Part shown: positions 32,361 through 44,700 of the stretch, in pieces
Layout of the letters: each line of letters starts with the position of its first letter
Numbering within the stretch: the first letter of the stretch is position 1
Source of the DNA: Valencia hispanica
Lineage: Eukaryota; Chordata; Actinopteri; Cyprinodontiformes; Valenciidae
Assembly (NCBI GenBank): GCA_963556495.2
Contig: OY747715.1
Location: forward strand, 19,134,739 to 19,198,738
DNA: 64,000 nt
Direction of reading: 5' to 3'
Made by a program: the position numbers and the translations under genes
Notes under the pieces: generated by a model
The model's database searches: none
What the model saw: only the letters and a program-made list of their open reading frames with translations
What the model was told of the DNA's origin: nothing

Positions 32361-35300
32361 GTACTTAAAAAATGTAATCAAATAAACAAAATGCATTTAA
32401 TAAAAACATTTTAAATATCAGGTGTCAGGTGTACTCCAGACTGCTTTTCACTTCTGCCTCATTCTAATTGTTGTCCTGCGTCCCTAATAGCAACAGCAGC
32501 TGACAGTCAGCAGTTTGAAAGCATTAGAAATACAATTATAATTTTTCAATATACTGGAAAGGATTTCAGTCTTAAATTAAAAATGTAATAATTCTGTAAA
32601 AAATGTTTAACACACTTCATACTTTATTTCTGCTTTTTGCAGTATCACTGAACTGTAGAATAGGTTTAAAAAAAACTTTTCTTTCTTGCGGATATTTTCC
32701 ATTTTGTTTTACTATTGGAGATCAGTATGATACCAAAATCTAATGCATTCGTGAATGAAATAGACCAAAATTCCTTTTAGACACCTTATTGCACCAACTG
32801 CAACCTTTGTTCTTTAAACTGCACCAGACCAACCATATTCCTGTTTGTCAATTTTTTTTTCTTTTCAGTCTACAGGATAAATATACCTTGAGCTATGCTT
32901 AAACATATAATCATGTAAAACAAAACCCATTTTATTTAAAAAATGGAAGTTAAGAACAAATAAACAGCCCCTCCCCGTCATCTCTTCCCCTCCCAAGTGT
33001 GCAGGAAAAAGATCCTGTTGGGGAAAATATAAATTACCCTGTTAAGATCATGTGACTGATTTCTCAGTTCAGTGTCATATAACAAACTAGCTGTCCTGCT
33101 ATAACACTATAACACTTGGGACATTAGGTGTATGTAATTCTAAAAAAGAAATCTAAAATTTTACATATAGCATTTCAGCAATGGAACAAACATATTTTAC
33201 ACAAAGACACAGAGGAGATACAAACACTTGAACCTCCCACAAGCATAAAGCAAGCTGTCAACATTAAACACATCTTTTGTACTTATTTTGCCCAAAGCCA
33301 AAAGTTTTTAACAGGCTGTTTCAGGCTTTTAACTTAATTCATGAGCTCTTGAATTAAGACTTTAAGGATTCCGTGGCTTAAAAATACACGGATGATTAAT
33401 GGTTGCCAACACAATCTTAGATTACAATTTATACCTGGTGCTTTAGAACTCCAACTTTAGCCCTAGCATTTGAAATAAAAAAAACTTACATTAATCTTAA
33501 ATTCTAAACAAACATTACTCAGCACAAATATGTTCTAATATACAGAAAGAGAAGCTGACATACTCTGACTAACACCATTTGCTGCTCGGTGGCTGCGAGA
33601 TGAGGATAGACAAGAAAGTGATGAATCAGTGTTGAGATAGCACTAAGCACAGAGAAGAGAGAAGAAAGAGAGCAGATTGAGAAAAACAGGGAGAGTGTCG
33701 GCTGTAATTAAGAGCTAAAAGGCTGATGTACCATGTAGTGAGAAGCAAAGTGTGGTGGTGAGGGAACGGCAGACATTAAAACAAACCCTCACGCCATCAC
33801 AGTAAGAGTTTTGCTCACTTAAATAGCAAAAGCAGGACGAGCTCAATGCAGCTGCATCAAGAACATTCATCACCCTACAACAAAAACAGACATTATAAAA
33901 TCAAAGCAAGTTAAAGCCCACTTGTATTTTTCTAGGTAAAAGACACAAGCACAATTACTCCTTGCTAAGCTTGGCCTTTAAAAAAAAAGTAATTAATTCT
34001 GGAAATGTATTTTTATTTTATTTATGTCCAAGGAACGATTGACATTTGACGTTCCTTTACCAAAGTGACACAATTTTATCAACTTGTTAAAACATTTACT
34101 ATGAAAAGCAAAATCTACAGTTTCCTAAAGCTAATGATAGAATAAATTACATACATCTTCATTGCTGATCTGAATGAATATAAATAAGCACAGATAAGCC
34201 AACTTTTTAATTTCACCAAAGTCAAAGTTAGACCGGCACGATGTTCGGAAGGAGAAAAAAATAAAAATTGACAACATTGTTTTATCCTGTGATGACAATA
34301 ACAGATGCACTAATAATTAATGACAGTAAGTTGCAATTTATCATCTAGTTGTCTCAACTTTTAGTATCTTGGAAACTATCATCTGTTGGTATCCACAGCA
34401 ATAGGACTTCATCCGGTAGCCTGAATATAAAATTGGTCGGCAAAGTGTGATTCCTTTCTCATTTAGAAAAATATCCCACAAATATGTGATTGCAAACATT
34501 GTTGAGATATTGTCACGTTGTGCACTGATATTGTGATGACAGTATATTTGCTTTATATTATTTGACATGTAGTGTGTCAAAATAGTATGATTCATCTAAT
34601 ATGTAATGGAAAGCTAGAGTACTGCCCTAAAGTAAGATTCTCCCTAATAAAGACTAAGAAATAGTTAGGAAACCAGTCAGTACGTAACCTGCTAACACTC
34701 TTTACATTCGATTAATTTATCATTAATACTGGGCCTAGTAATGACTAATAACAAGCTAAGAAAAAAATCAGTAAAGCCATTATAGTGGATTAATTAAAGG
34801 TTGAGACAGGAGAAAAAAGGGTAATTCTTAAATGATTACATATTTTACATTAATGTATTCAAAAGTGTCTTATAGCTGCCTAACAACTTTATACAGATTA
34901 CTAATACTCAAAATTAAGATTAAATATTAATTGTTAATTGTTATTGTTAGCTGTAAAATGGTAGATAGATTAAGATACATTTATTATGATAAAATATTGA
35001 CCATTGTAGAATAAAATTGGTTAAATTGCAATGTAAGGAAATTATCAACACAGCATCAGCAGCACAAATGACTGTTTACACTTTTAAAAACTAGAGGCTA
35101 ATTAAGTTTCCCACATGTGCTGCATTTACCCTTTTCATGCAAATAACACACTGGGTTAATCAGATGGATTGTCAATGTTCTAGATGCAAACATCCAATTT
35201 AGCTGAGAGCACTCGAGACACCTAAAGCACACACACTGTGAGCATCTTGATGACGCAAGGAAAACTTCATATTTGCTTAATGCAAGCACCACTGTGTCAA

Positions 35301-35850
35301 CAATGACACTGCACATTGTCCACCACAAAGATAAATTCATCTACTCAACCACTTTTGCTTTATTGGGTTTAGTTCATTTCAACATCACAGAAAATTCAGT
35401 CTTGACCGTGTGGGAAAACATCACAAATGGAAATTTAGCACAATATTTTTTTTTCCTATTGTCCTTGTATAGGGTTGACTGTAATGGAACTACAGATAAT
35501 AGACAAATATTTTGCATTTCCTGTGCTTATGCCTACGATTGATAGATTATTGTTAATGTTTTATTGAATATTCAAAGCATAATTTACAATTGTTAATTTG
35601 AAACAAAAAGATCACTTTATTCATTCTAAAACAAGAATAAGAAGAAAAGAACGTCTATGTAACAACTATCCAACTTGGCACGCCTAAATGACAAGAATTA
35701 CATTTAAAAGAAAATTATTTTAAATGTTACAATAAAAAAAATCTGCTTCCTATTCAAGTGGGGCTTTTTACAATAAAATATAAAAAGATTAATTTTACTT
35801 TGATGCGGGCTTTAAAAACCTGTAAAATACTTGTTTAATTGCTCTGCTCT
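32361..35850. other. Intronic sequence; candidate conserved blocks 33560-33870 and 35090-35340
   Basis: No exon. The block at 35090-35340 contains an octamer-like ATGCAAAT followed by GGGTTAATCAG and TTGTCAATG. The block at 33560-33870 contains GGCTGTAATTAAGAGC. These resemble regulatory DNA, but no comparison can be made here. Confidence 0.4.
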
Positions 35851-35854
35851 CACA

Positions 35855-37110
35855 TCTTGCTAAAAGAACTAGTGCTCCATCAGAGCTAGTTCAGAATGTA
35901 GCTGCAAGAATGGGAGGACCAGAAATAATCCACATCACAGCAATTTTTATAAATCTCTGCATTGGGCATTTTAAAACAGATTTTAAGGATTTTAATTTTC
36001 TTTGATACCTTTTTGCCTAGTAATAAATTAAATTACTGACAATCTAAAATGTAGGGTATTGTATAGAAATTACCTGTATAATCATCACTAGTACACTAAA
36101 ATAATCTCTGGCAAGAAAGACTGCATATTTGATCTTTATTTTTAAGGTCCGTAAAGCACTTTGTGTTACACTAATTTACATGGAAATTGCAGTACAAATA
36201 AAAATGATTGATTTATTGACTGGTTATCCAATAATTTCTTGCTTCTTTAATGCAGATAAGACAGAGTTCATGGTCGTTGGACCGCAAAAATGTCTCTACT
36301 TGTCCCAAAACTTTTCCTTGAGACTTGATGACTATGTGATAAACTGTAGGGACAAAGTAAAAAACTTGGGGTAATGGTGCGACCCGATGATCTCCTTTGA
36401 GTGTCATCTACAAGAGGTAACAATGACTGCCTTTTATCATGGATTATAGCTAAAATTAGACAGGTCTTATCATTTGAAAATGGAGATTCTTATCCATGCA
36501 TTGAGCAATGACTATTGTAACGCTTTGCTTTGTCGGTTACCAAGGAAAAGCTTTAGAGGTTTGCAGATGATACAAAATGCGACTTCTCCTTCTTCTATTT
36601 TAACAAAAACTGTTACGAGCACATTTCTCCAGTACTGTCATCTATTTCCTGGTTACCTTGTCAGGTTCAAGCAGTTTTAAGGTCCTGTTGCAAACCCACT
36701 AGGTCTTAAATGGTCTGGCCCCTTCATACCTTTCTGACCTTCTGCACCTGTATGTTCCAACGCGTGCTCTGAGATCTCAGGGTCCCAGGGCACCTTTTGA
36801 AAGTTCCCAAAGTCTATTGTAGAATGTGCCTTTTCCTTTCGTGCCCCATCTTTGTGGAACAATCTACCTCAAGAAAATAGGCAGGGATGCTCTGTAGAGG
36901 TTTTCAAAGAAAGGTTAAAGACCCGCTTGTTCACCCTGTCTTCTATGTCCTAATTCCAGGCTTAGTTGTGTTGGTTTTTATTGTTCCTTTTTTTGTCATC
37001 TGTTTTTAAATTGCATTGTTTTATTCTGTAATGTTTTTATTTATTTTTAAAATCTCTAATAGCTGTTCAACACTTTGTTTGAAAGCGCTTTATAAAGTTA
37101 TTATCATTAT
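35855..37110 (+). mobile_element. L2-type LINE relic(s), 3' part
   Basis: The 35860-36010 segment resembles the NAAAR..HITP region. At 36240-36375 is NADKTEFMVVGPQKC ... VINCRDKVKNLG. At 36480-36600 is DYCNALLCRLP and LQMIQNAT. At about 36800-36950 is FRAPSLWNNLPQE and FKERLKTRLF. This is the order of the C-terminal part of L2-like ORF2 (compare 40040-40790). Stops and indels are frequent. The end is GAAAGCGCTTTATAAAG near 37100. Confidence 0.75.
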
Positions 37111-38839
37111 TATAATATTAAATTGAGCTTTTAAAGTCCCATTACTTTGCATTTAACCTCTTCAAGTTTCTCACAGGCAGCAGTAAAACGCCTCTGGGTT
37201 TTTTCCACTCTGTCTGAAACCACCTTACACTCACTGCAAAAGAGACAAAATGTTTAACCCACTGACAGAACCGTTTGTAAAGGTGGAAAGTGGTATTAAA
37301 ATATAATAACATGTACCTATAGTCTTGTAATTTCCCACTTAAGGTGTCGGTTTACACAAAACAAAATGGGGGGGTTATTCCCTTCTCAGACCCTGATTGC
37401 TGCCTTCATGGCACAGTGTTTTCTTGCCTGATGCTTTTATATCAGCTGTTATTGATTCCTCTGCATTTGCTTTGAATAGACATAGGTGATGCATCTGTGG
37501 CAAGCAGGACATTTGTTAGGAATTCCAGACTAAACAGCCCTGCTTGGCAGCTTCTGAACAATAGCAAAGTTAAATCAGGTTGCTGAAAGATATGATAGCA
37601 AAACCTGCAAACTTTTACTCCAAAAGAAGAGAAATAAGTCTGATAAAAAGCAATGTTAAGCCCAAACTGAAAGGATAAAAATAGAAAGACAGGGTGAAAT
37701 TAGGTTTGCAGAGAAAAGTCTGAGAAGGCTACAGTCGGGTACAGACTTTGGCCCAACTGGAATGGGACCCATTTAAAGTAAAGCTCCTCCTACTCTCTTT
37801 TTCTATGTATTTTCCACAGCTAGCAAACTGGAAGGAAACGAGGAAGGTCTGTGTGTCCATAAAATACATCAGAATAAAAGCCAATATATTTAGATTTCCA
37901 CAGCTTCCCCTATATTGCTGCCAGACAAATGTCAAGAAGAGTAACGCTACAGTGGATTTGGTGACATGTCGCTCTAAGCCCTGAAATAACTCATTCAAAC
38001 CTGCCAACCTGGTTCCATCTATTAAGAGCGTAAAGTTGCTTTCATAAAAACTAAACACAAATAAAGTTATTGCCAGAGGTGGAGGTTCTTTCTGCAGCCT
38101 TGGAGACTAATGCAAATAATCTGAATAAAGCAAAATACCTTCTATCATTTTAAATGTAGCATATTTTAAAATAAAAGTGGATATAAATGTTCGTTTTGGT
38201 AGTGATTTTCCACAATTATATACTTTCCAGAAGATTTAAATTTCAGCATTAGAGATTTTTCCCCCTCCCTTACCATCCCTCTGACCATATTTCACAGTTT
38301 GAGTTCTGTCAAACTTGTTAACCATTGTGCTGACAAGGCACAGGCTGGTATGACATCCCTACAATATATCATTCAGTAAATATACCCCGGTTTCACAGAA
38401 TCTACTCTAAAAATGAGGAGCATTATTTAACATTCTCCTGTCTTGAATTTTGAGGAGTGACTAGTAAAAGTGGGCCTATCTTGCCTTATTTCCACTGAGC
38501 GGTACGACACGGGTCAGAACAGCGCATTCAGGAGAGTGTTACAACAGCCAGTTGGACTCTGACTGGGCAGTCGGGGTTAAATCAAAATGCCTAGCATGGT
38601 GTCATACTAGTGTGATGACAAATGTTGCGCACTAGTATGTGTCATGCTTGCCGAAGTGGAATTTTCTATTACCCAATCAATAGACTGTATTGTGTGATGC
38701 CAACCCTAACCGTACCATTGTCCTATGTCCTACAACTGAAGGAAGCCCATGAATGGTGCTGTATGGGTAAGTTGTATGAGCTGCTTTTACAATAAAAACA
38801 GACAAAATAGTGTACCAAACTGCACTGACAGATGCCATA
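37111..38839. other. Intronic sequence without firm features
   Basis: No exon. Near 38489 TTTCCACTGAGCGGTACGA resembles the end of a fish MITE, but no matching second end or target duplication could be found. Confidence 0.45.
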
Positions 38840-39114
38840 CTGGTCAGTAGGGATGGGTACCGAAACCCGGTATTAAATTGGCCCCGGGGCTGATTCTGAC
38901 GGTCTACCCGGACCGATAAGCTTCAGCCTTATCGATCCTCTTAACGGTAAAATTAAGGTCGTATTCATGTTTTGCGGGAGATATAAACACAAGCCAAACA
39001 CTGTATTGCAGCCCACTCCTCCTTAACAAGCAAACACGCTGCGGGGACGGAGTGGCGACTGCTGTGCGCTCACTTGTGTGTTCGTCCACTCATCCGAGCA
39101 GCAGCCGCGTCGAC

Positions 39115-39189
39115 GCGCTGATGCCAGCTGCGCTGATGCCAGCTGCGCTGATGCCAGCTGCGCTGATGCCAGCTGCGCTGATGCCAGCT
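39115..39189. repeat. 15-bp tandem repeat, five perfect copies
   Basis: The unit GCGCTGATGCCAGCT is repeated five times without a mismatch, followed by a diverged sixth start (GCGCCGATG). It lies inside the hAT left arm. Being a multiple of three, it keeps frames open on both strands, which explains the spurious ORFs here. Confidence 0.97.
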
Positions 39190-39324
39190 GCGCCGATGCG
39201 CGCGACTTGCCACGGGGCAGCTGGGCACCCACTTGATGCGTAGATACCATAGACTTGCATGTAATCTAGCTGCCCTGGATGCGCTGACCGGTGTGAACAG
39301 ATTACAGATTACAGATACGTTGGC

Positions 39325-39539
39325 AGACCGAACGAAAAGATCCAAAATTTGGCTTCATTTTACGAAAATAGATGCCGACAATGCACGCTGTCACATATGT
39401 AATAAAAGCTTTGCTTGCAAAGGCGGGAACACAAGTAATTTGACCAAACACCTTCCCAGAAAACTCCAACTACAAACCGAAAGATGCACGGTGTTTGACC
39501 GACTGAGAGCTGCAGCAACAACAACCCCTGTATCAGCAG
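39325..39539 (+). pseudogene. hAT BED zinc-finger exon remnant
   Basis: It encodes TKRSKIWLHFTKIDADN, ARCHICNKSFACKGGNTSNL and TKHL, the BED pattern (W..F, C-x2-C, N-L-x-x-H) of ZBED-type hAT transposases. The second zinc-ligand His is not where expected (HLPRKL). A donor-like CAG|GTATGT at about 39539 suggests the 5' exon of a spliced transposase. The catalytic part is missing, replaced or displaced by the LINE. Confidence 0.8.
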
Positions 39540-39627
39540 GTATGTATGTATGTATGCAAAGCAAACACGTGAAGCATGGACATAAGTTTGCCAATTTATT
39601 CTTACAATTAATAAATGCTGGATATTT

Positions 39628-40780
39628 TTGACCAACAGGTTCCTTATTATTCTTATTCTGGTTTTGTTAGATCTCAGTGCTGCTTTTGACACAGTCGATC
39701 ATGTTATTCTCCTAAAAAGGCTTGAACAAGTTGCAGGGATCAAAGGAACAGCACTAGGCTGGTTTAAATCATATTTGTCTGATAGATTCCAGTTTGTTCA
39801 TCTAAATGATAAATCTTCTTCGCTCTCAAGGGTTACTTGTGGAGTTCCACAGGGTTCTGTGCTTGGACCAATTCTGTTCACCATATTTATGCTCCCAATT
39901 GGTATAATCATTAGACAGCATGGGATAAATTTCCACAGCTATGCAGATGACACACAACTATATTTATCCATAAATCCTGAGGAACCCAGTCAGTTAGGTA
40001 GATTACAGGCATGTCTGGAAGACATAAAAACATGGATGACCCTAAACGTTTTGCTTTTAAATTCCGACAAAACAGAAGTTGCTGTCTTTGGACCAGAAGT
40101 TCTTAAACAGAAACTGATTAGTCAATCACTTCCTCTGGTGGCATTAAATTGGCCCCCAGCAATAACGTAAAGAACCTCTGCGTTATTTTTGACCGAGACT
40201 TGACATTTAAATCCCATATTAAACAGGTTTCTAGGATTTCTTTCTTTCACCTCCGGAATATTGCTAAAATTAGAAACCTCCTGTCCAGGAGTGATGCTGA
40301 GAAACTAGTCCATAAATTTGTTACCTCAAGGCTGGACTACTATAATTCTTTACTATCAGGAAGTCAACAAAATGCCATTAAAAGCCTTCAGTTGATCCAA
40401 AATGCGGCAGCAAGAGTTCTGATGAATATTAAAAAGAGAGATCACATTTCTCCTGTTTTAGCTTCCCTTCATTGGCTCCCTGTTAAATCCAGAATATAAT
40501 TTAAGATCCTTCTTCTTACATACAAAGCCCTTAATAATCAAGCTCCATCATACATCAGAGATCTAATTGTTTCATATGTTCCCAACAGAGCCCTTCGCTC
40601 TCAGACTGCAGGTTTACTTGAAGTTCCTAGGATTTCTAAAAGTAGAATGGGAGGCAGATCTTTTAGTTATCAGGCTCCTCTCCTGTGGAACCAGCTCCCA
40701 GCTTTAGTCCGTGAGGCAGACACTCTGTTTACTTTTAAGGCCAGGCTTAAAACTTTCCTTTTTGATAAAGCTTATAGTTA
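39628..40780 (+). pseudogene. L2-type ORF2 (RT) remnant
   Basis: The reverse-transcriptase palm is intact around GVPQGS and YADD. One frame change near 40150 and one stop at 40498 break the reading frame. Everything N-terminal to the RT, including the endonuclease, is absent through 5' truncation. It ends around FKARLKTFLFDKAYS. Confidence 0.85.
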
Positions 40781-41500
40781 GAGTGGCTAAGGTCATCCTG
40801 AGCTAGCTCTGTAGTTATGCTGCTATAGGCTTAGACTGCTGGAGGACAGACTTACCAATTTTCTTCACTCTGCTACTTCCTTTTCTCCTACGACTCTCCA
40901 GTTGTATTACAGTACATTCTGTTATTTCGACTGTTAACTTTGTTTTCTCTCAGCGTTTTTCTCTCCATAGAAGATATACCTGGTCTGGTATCCTGCTTGG
41001 CTGCAATGCCCTGTTGGACGGGGGGCATCGAGTGGGATGATCCTCTCAGTAACTGAACATCCACTGTGTCCTGTTATCAACTTTTTACTTTCTGTAACAT
41101 AGAAAGTTCTCTTATATCAGATCTTCTGTTCCTTCTGTGTTTCTGCTCTGTCTTCTCAAACCCCCAGACGGTCGTGGCAGATGTCCGCTCTTACTGAGCC
41201 AGGTTCTGTTCGAGGTTTCTTCCTGTTAAAGGGGAGTTTTTCCTCTCCACCGTCGCTACATGCTTGCTCAGTATGAGGGATTGCTGAAGGATTGCTGTGG
41301 TTGGAAAGTCTGCAACAACGGGGCCCAACCTCACGCCAATGACTGACGCAATCTGCTGGGATTCCTTAAATAGGAAACTTTTTAACTGATTGGAATGTTT
41401 GTATAAATGTATTGAAATGACTTCTTGTTAAGAGCCTTGAGATGACATCTGTTGTGAATTGGCGCTATATAAATAAACTGAATTGAATTGAATTATCTAA
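39648..41500 (+). mobile_element. L2/Maui-type LINE, 5'-truncated, inserted in the hAT
   Basis: It starts inside RT at LDLSAAFDTVDHVILLKRL, followed by LGWFKSYLSDR, CGVPQGSVLGPILFTIFM and the catalytic YADDTQLYLS (about 39940). The C-terminal region contains VKNLCVIFDRDLTFKSHIKQ, SRLDYYNSLLSG and SLHWLPVKSRI, a stop at 40498, and then FKILLLTYKAL in the same frame. The 3' UTR (40780-41490) ends in GAATTGAATTGAATT. Flanking it, 39598-39648 and 41544-41594 are imperfect direct copies. Confidence 0.92.
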
Positions 41501-41773
41501 GTATTAAAAAAAAATTCTTAAACTACAGTTAACCTGCCATTTCATTCTTACAATTAATCAATGCTGGATATTTTGAACAACAGCTTCCTTCTTATCAAGT
41601 TACATTTTTTTTTCTTAAACTACAGTTTATTATTTGTGTTTTTCCCCTTTTGTTTTAGTCTTTCAAAAAAAAAGTACTGATAAGGATACCGATAAAGTAC
41701 CGGATCGATAAGGAGTATCGTTAAGAGTAGTAGTATCGATAAATCCTTAACGATACCCATCCCTACTGGTTAG

Positions 41774-44700
41774 TGGAAAAAAGACATATGTCACCTCAGA
41801 TTTATATATCTGAAAAACAGGGTTTTTAGGAACTTTTTATTTATAATTCATGACTTACTGATCAGCTTTAAAAAGTAAAAACATCAGAAAAATGCATAGT
41901 TTGTTTATTTTACACGAATTATCATGGGTGTCATTAACTGTGGCACTTTTGTTTCTTTAAAAAAAAAATTCTTAATTTGGAATTTTTTTCTCTCATAATT
42001 AAAATACACTCAAATTAAACGTAGATTTTTTTTACATTTTGTTATGCAGGAGATTAGTTCAATTGAATTCAGTTTATCTAGCCTCAATTCAAAAGGCACT
42101 TAACAAAAAGAGAGGAGTAAATTTATTCTGACCATACCATCCATTCCAACTGATCCTAGTCGGATTATGGTGCTGAAGAAATCAATTTCTTGTAAGGCTT
42201 TTATTTTCTTTTACAAACCTTTGCCAGCTGTGTCAATTCTTGTGAAAGTTGCTTTAGGTTTGTAAGCTTATTAAATAAATTCATTCCAAATGAAAGACTG
42301 AAGTTCAACATACAGCAAATCCTTATGATAAAGGGTAAGATGTATCAACAGAAAAGTTTAAAACCAAATAGCTAAAACTCTTAAATTAGGTGATCCCCAG
42401 TTCTTTCTACCATGCAAATGGAAGTTTGTAAAATTAAGTGAATAACTGTTAGGCTGGGTAGCAGAGTTCCCCTCGTGGTGAAAGAAGTTCAAAGTAAGCA
42501 ACTACAAACTTTCCAATTCACCAAACCAGTCGGTGATAGTGTGATGGAATAGTCCTTAAGAAATGAAGGCCCCTCCTTTGCATTGAAAGCCGATGACTGA
42601 TCTGGAGAGATGAGTGATGACCACAGCAATGCATGGCTCTTCCTGTTGCAGTGGGTTAGGACCACTTCAAAGCAGCTAAGAATACATCTCACTTTTATCC
42701 AAACCGTTCACACAGAAATATTTACTTTGCAGTAAATTTTCTGCTTAGGCACACATATGAAAAACCTTTAGTTTATCCCACTTTGTTCCTTTCAGTACAA
42801 CTCTCTAACACAGACCAGCTGTGTTCTCCTTATATAAAATTAACAGGTGAAAACAAGGAGAAGGGAGTGTAAATGACCCATACCTTACTGTTGTAATAAA
42901 CGTCAAGACATTGATTTATTGCTAGCAATAAGTGAAGCTGCCTAGCATGTTTAAAATAGGTAGGACCAGTCAAATAAATGGTGCCTCCTGCTGAAAAAGT
43001 GTGTATTTTAAGCTAACTGGACATATAGAAAACACTCTTGTTGCAGTTTTGGGTTCACTGCAGATAAAGAGACACGTAAGGGCAATGAAATGTTGACAAC
43101 TAGCAGAAGATCTATATTGCAGTTTGACATCTGGGCCAAGCAGACAAATGGAGAGAATGAGGGGAATGAACACAATGAAGCCGGTGACGCAGGCTTAAAG
43201 TGGCAAAGGAAGCCCTCAGAGAGGAAGAGTGGAGGAATTGAAGAGAGAAAAGAGGAAAAGGAGGAACCGAGAACTGATTGTTGGTTGTAAAGCCCCAAAC
43301 CTTTGTTAGTCTTTCTTTGTTTCAACAGAACAAAGCCACAGTCTTTGAAAATGTTAATTTAAAGTAGGGCTGTACTGTTGTTTCAGCAGATCTGATGAAA
43401 AGAAAGTACATCCTGTTTAAGTGCTTGGGATTTAACTGATATACACACACGATGGTCTTTACCAGGGTCTGAAATTATTTAAATCTAACCGAAAGTTTAC
43501 AAAACCGCAGATTTCATTAAGTATTTTATTTTATTGACCAGGAATGAAACCTAAGTAAGTAGGGAAAGTAAGTAATCTCTAGAATTTTAAAGGTATTACC
43601 TCCTTTTATTTTGACAATAATAATCTTTAGAGTGGTCTTTAATAAAGACCTTAAAGCTGCTGTCCGTGGTTTGCTGAGAGTGCTGCCCAGAGCACACCAT
43701 GTGGCTGTTAAAGGAAATGCAGTCAGCAAAATGCGCACTCCTGTGACGTTCGGGAAGTCTGTTTAGCCAACAGATCATAAATGAAAGCTCCAAAGAGTTC
43801 CACACCGTAGAGTCTAGAACTTTATCAAGTCTTTAGAGTCACCTTTAGTTGACTTAGGGAAAAAATAACAGGCCCTATTTCAGGCAAAGTTAGACTCGTA
43901 CAACCAAAGTTGATCAGAAATATAAGACGACGCATTCCAAAGGCAGCGCTTTCGACGTCCATACCAGAAACTTAAAATCTAGTAGTTTCTGTAAACTGGA
44001 TATTTTTATCAACATGTGTCGATTATAAGCATAATCTATACCTTGTGAAATTATCTCAAAGTCAGAACTCGGACCTGGGAATGACATTACACTTGAGTTG
44101 ACTGCCTTCTAGTTGCAGGTTGGAAAACCAACAAAAGTTGAGGTTACTGACAATGCCAATGCCTTAAAGAGACAAAAAGAGCTAAAACTTTTATTTATGC
44201 AAGCACATAATTGATTCCTGCAACTTTAACTACATTTCGTATATGGAGTAGCCATATTGGATTTTTAGCTCAGGGGGCTATGACTTTCCAAACAGCATTC
44301 CATTTGATTTTCCAGTTTGAAACTAGGAATTTCTGATTTCTGAATACAAATCAATGGCACCATTGGGTTAATAAAACCAAACCTTTCATTTTAATTAACT
44401 TTTTTAATTAGCTTTACGTTCTGCTAAAAATGTAAATACGACAAATCAGCAGAGAAAAGAAACAAAGCCAAATCCCTTTGCTTATTGGTATCAATAAATG
44501 TGTTGATACCAAAAATTATTTATTAAAAGAAAATACCTATACATAATATTTTACAAGAAGTGTCACATCTTGTTGGATTAAAAAAATGTTCCCCAAGTAT
44601 TTTTCACCTCTTACAACACAAATGCTCAATTGGCAACTGTTCTCCGCTTTTAGCCACACAGTGTTGCAGCAAATGTCTTTCCCTCTCTGTTGTGGCTGTC

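Larger units (their letters stand above)
38848..41765 (+). mobile_element. hAT transposon with BED finger, containing an inserted L2 LINE
   Basis: The termini TAGGGATGGGTACCG and CGATACCCATCCCTA are flanked by an 8-bp duplication with one difference (CTGGTCAG 38840-38847, CTGGTTAG 41766-41773). Subterminal copies of ACCGATAAG/TATCGAT occur at both ends. The left arm carries a GC-rich tandem array and a BED zinc-finger exon. Removing the LINE leaves roughly 1 kb, so the element lacks most of its transposase. Confidence 0.9.

Noticed and set aside
37729..38058. 109-residue minus-strand and 78-residue plus-strand overlapping frames
   Set aside because: No recognisable domain or splice context; likely chance in intron.
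38480..38670. MITE suggested by TTTCCACTGAGCGGTACGA
   Set aside because: Only one end is recognisable; no matching inverted end or target duplication.
39115..39189. Possible CRISPR-like or other spaced repeat array
   Set aside because: Units are directly adjacent without spacers, and the genome is a vertebrate.
39023..39345. Three overlapping frames with repeated SAQLA/ALMPA/RSWHQ units
   Set aside because: The 15-bp array keeps all frames open; no evidence for a protein.
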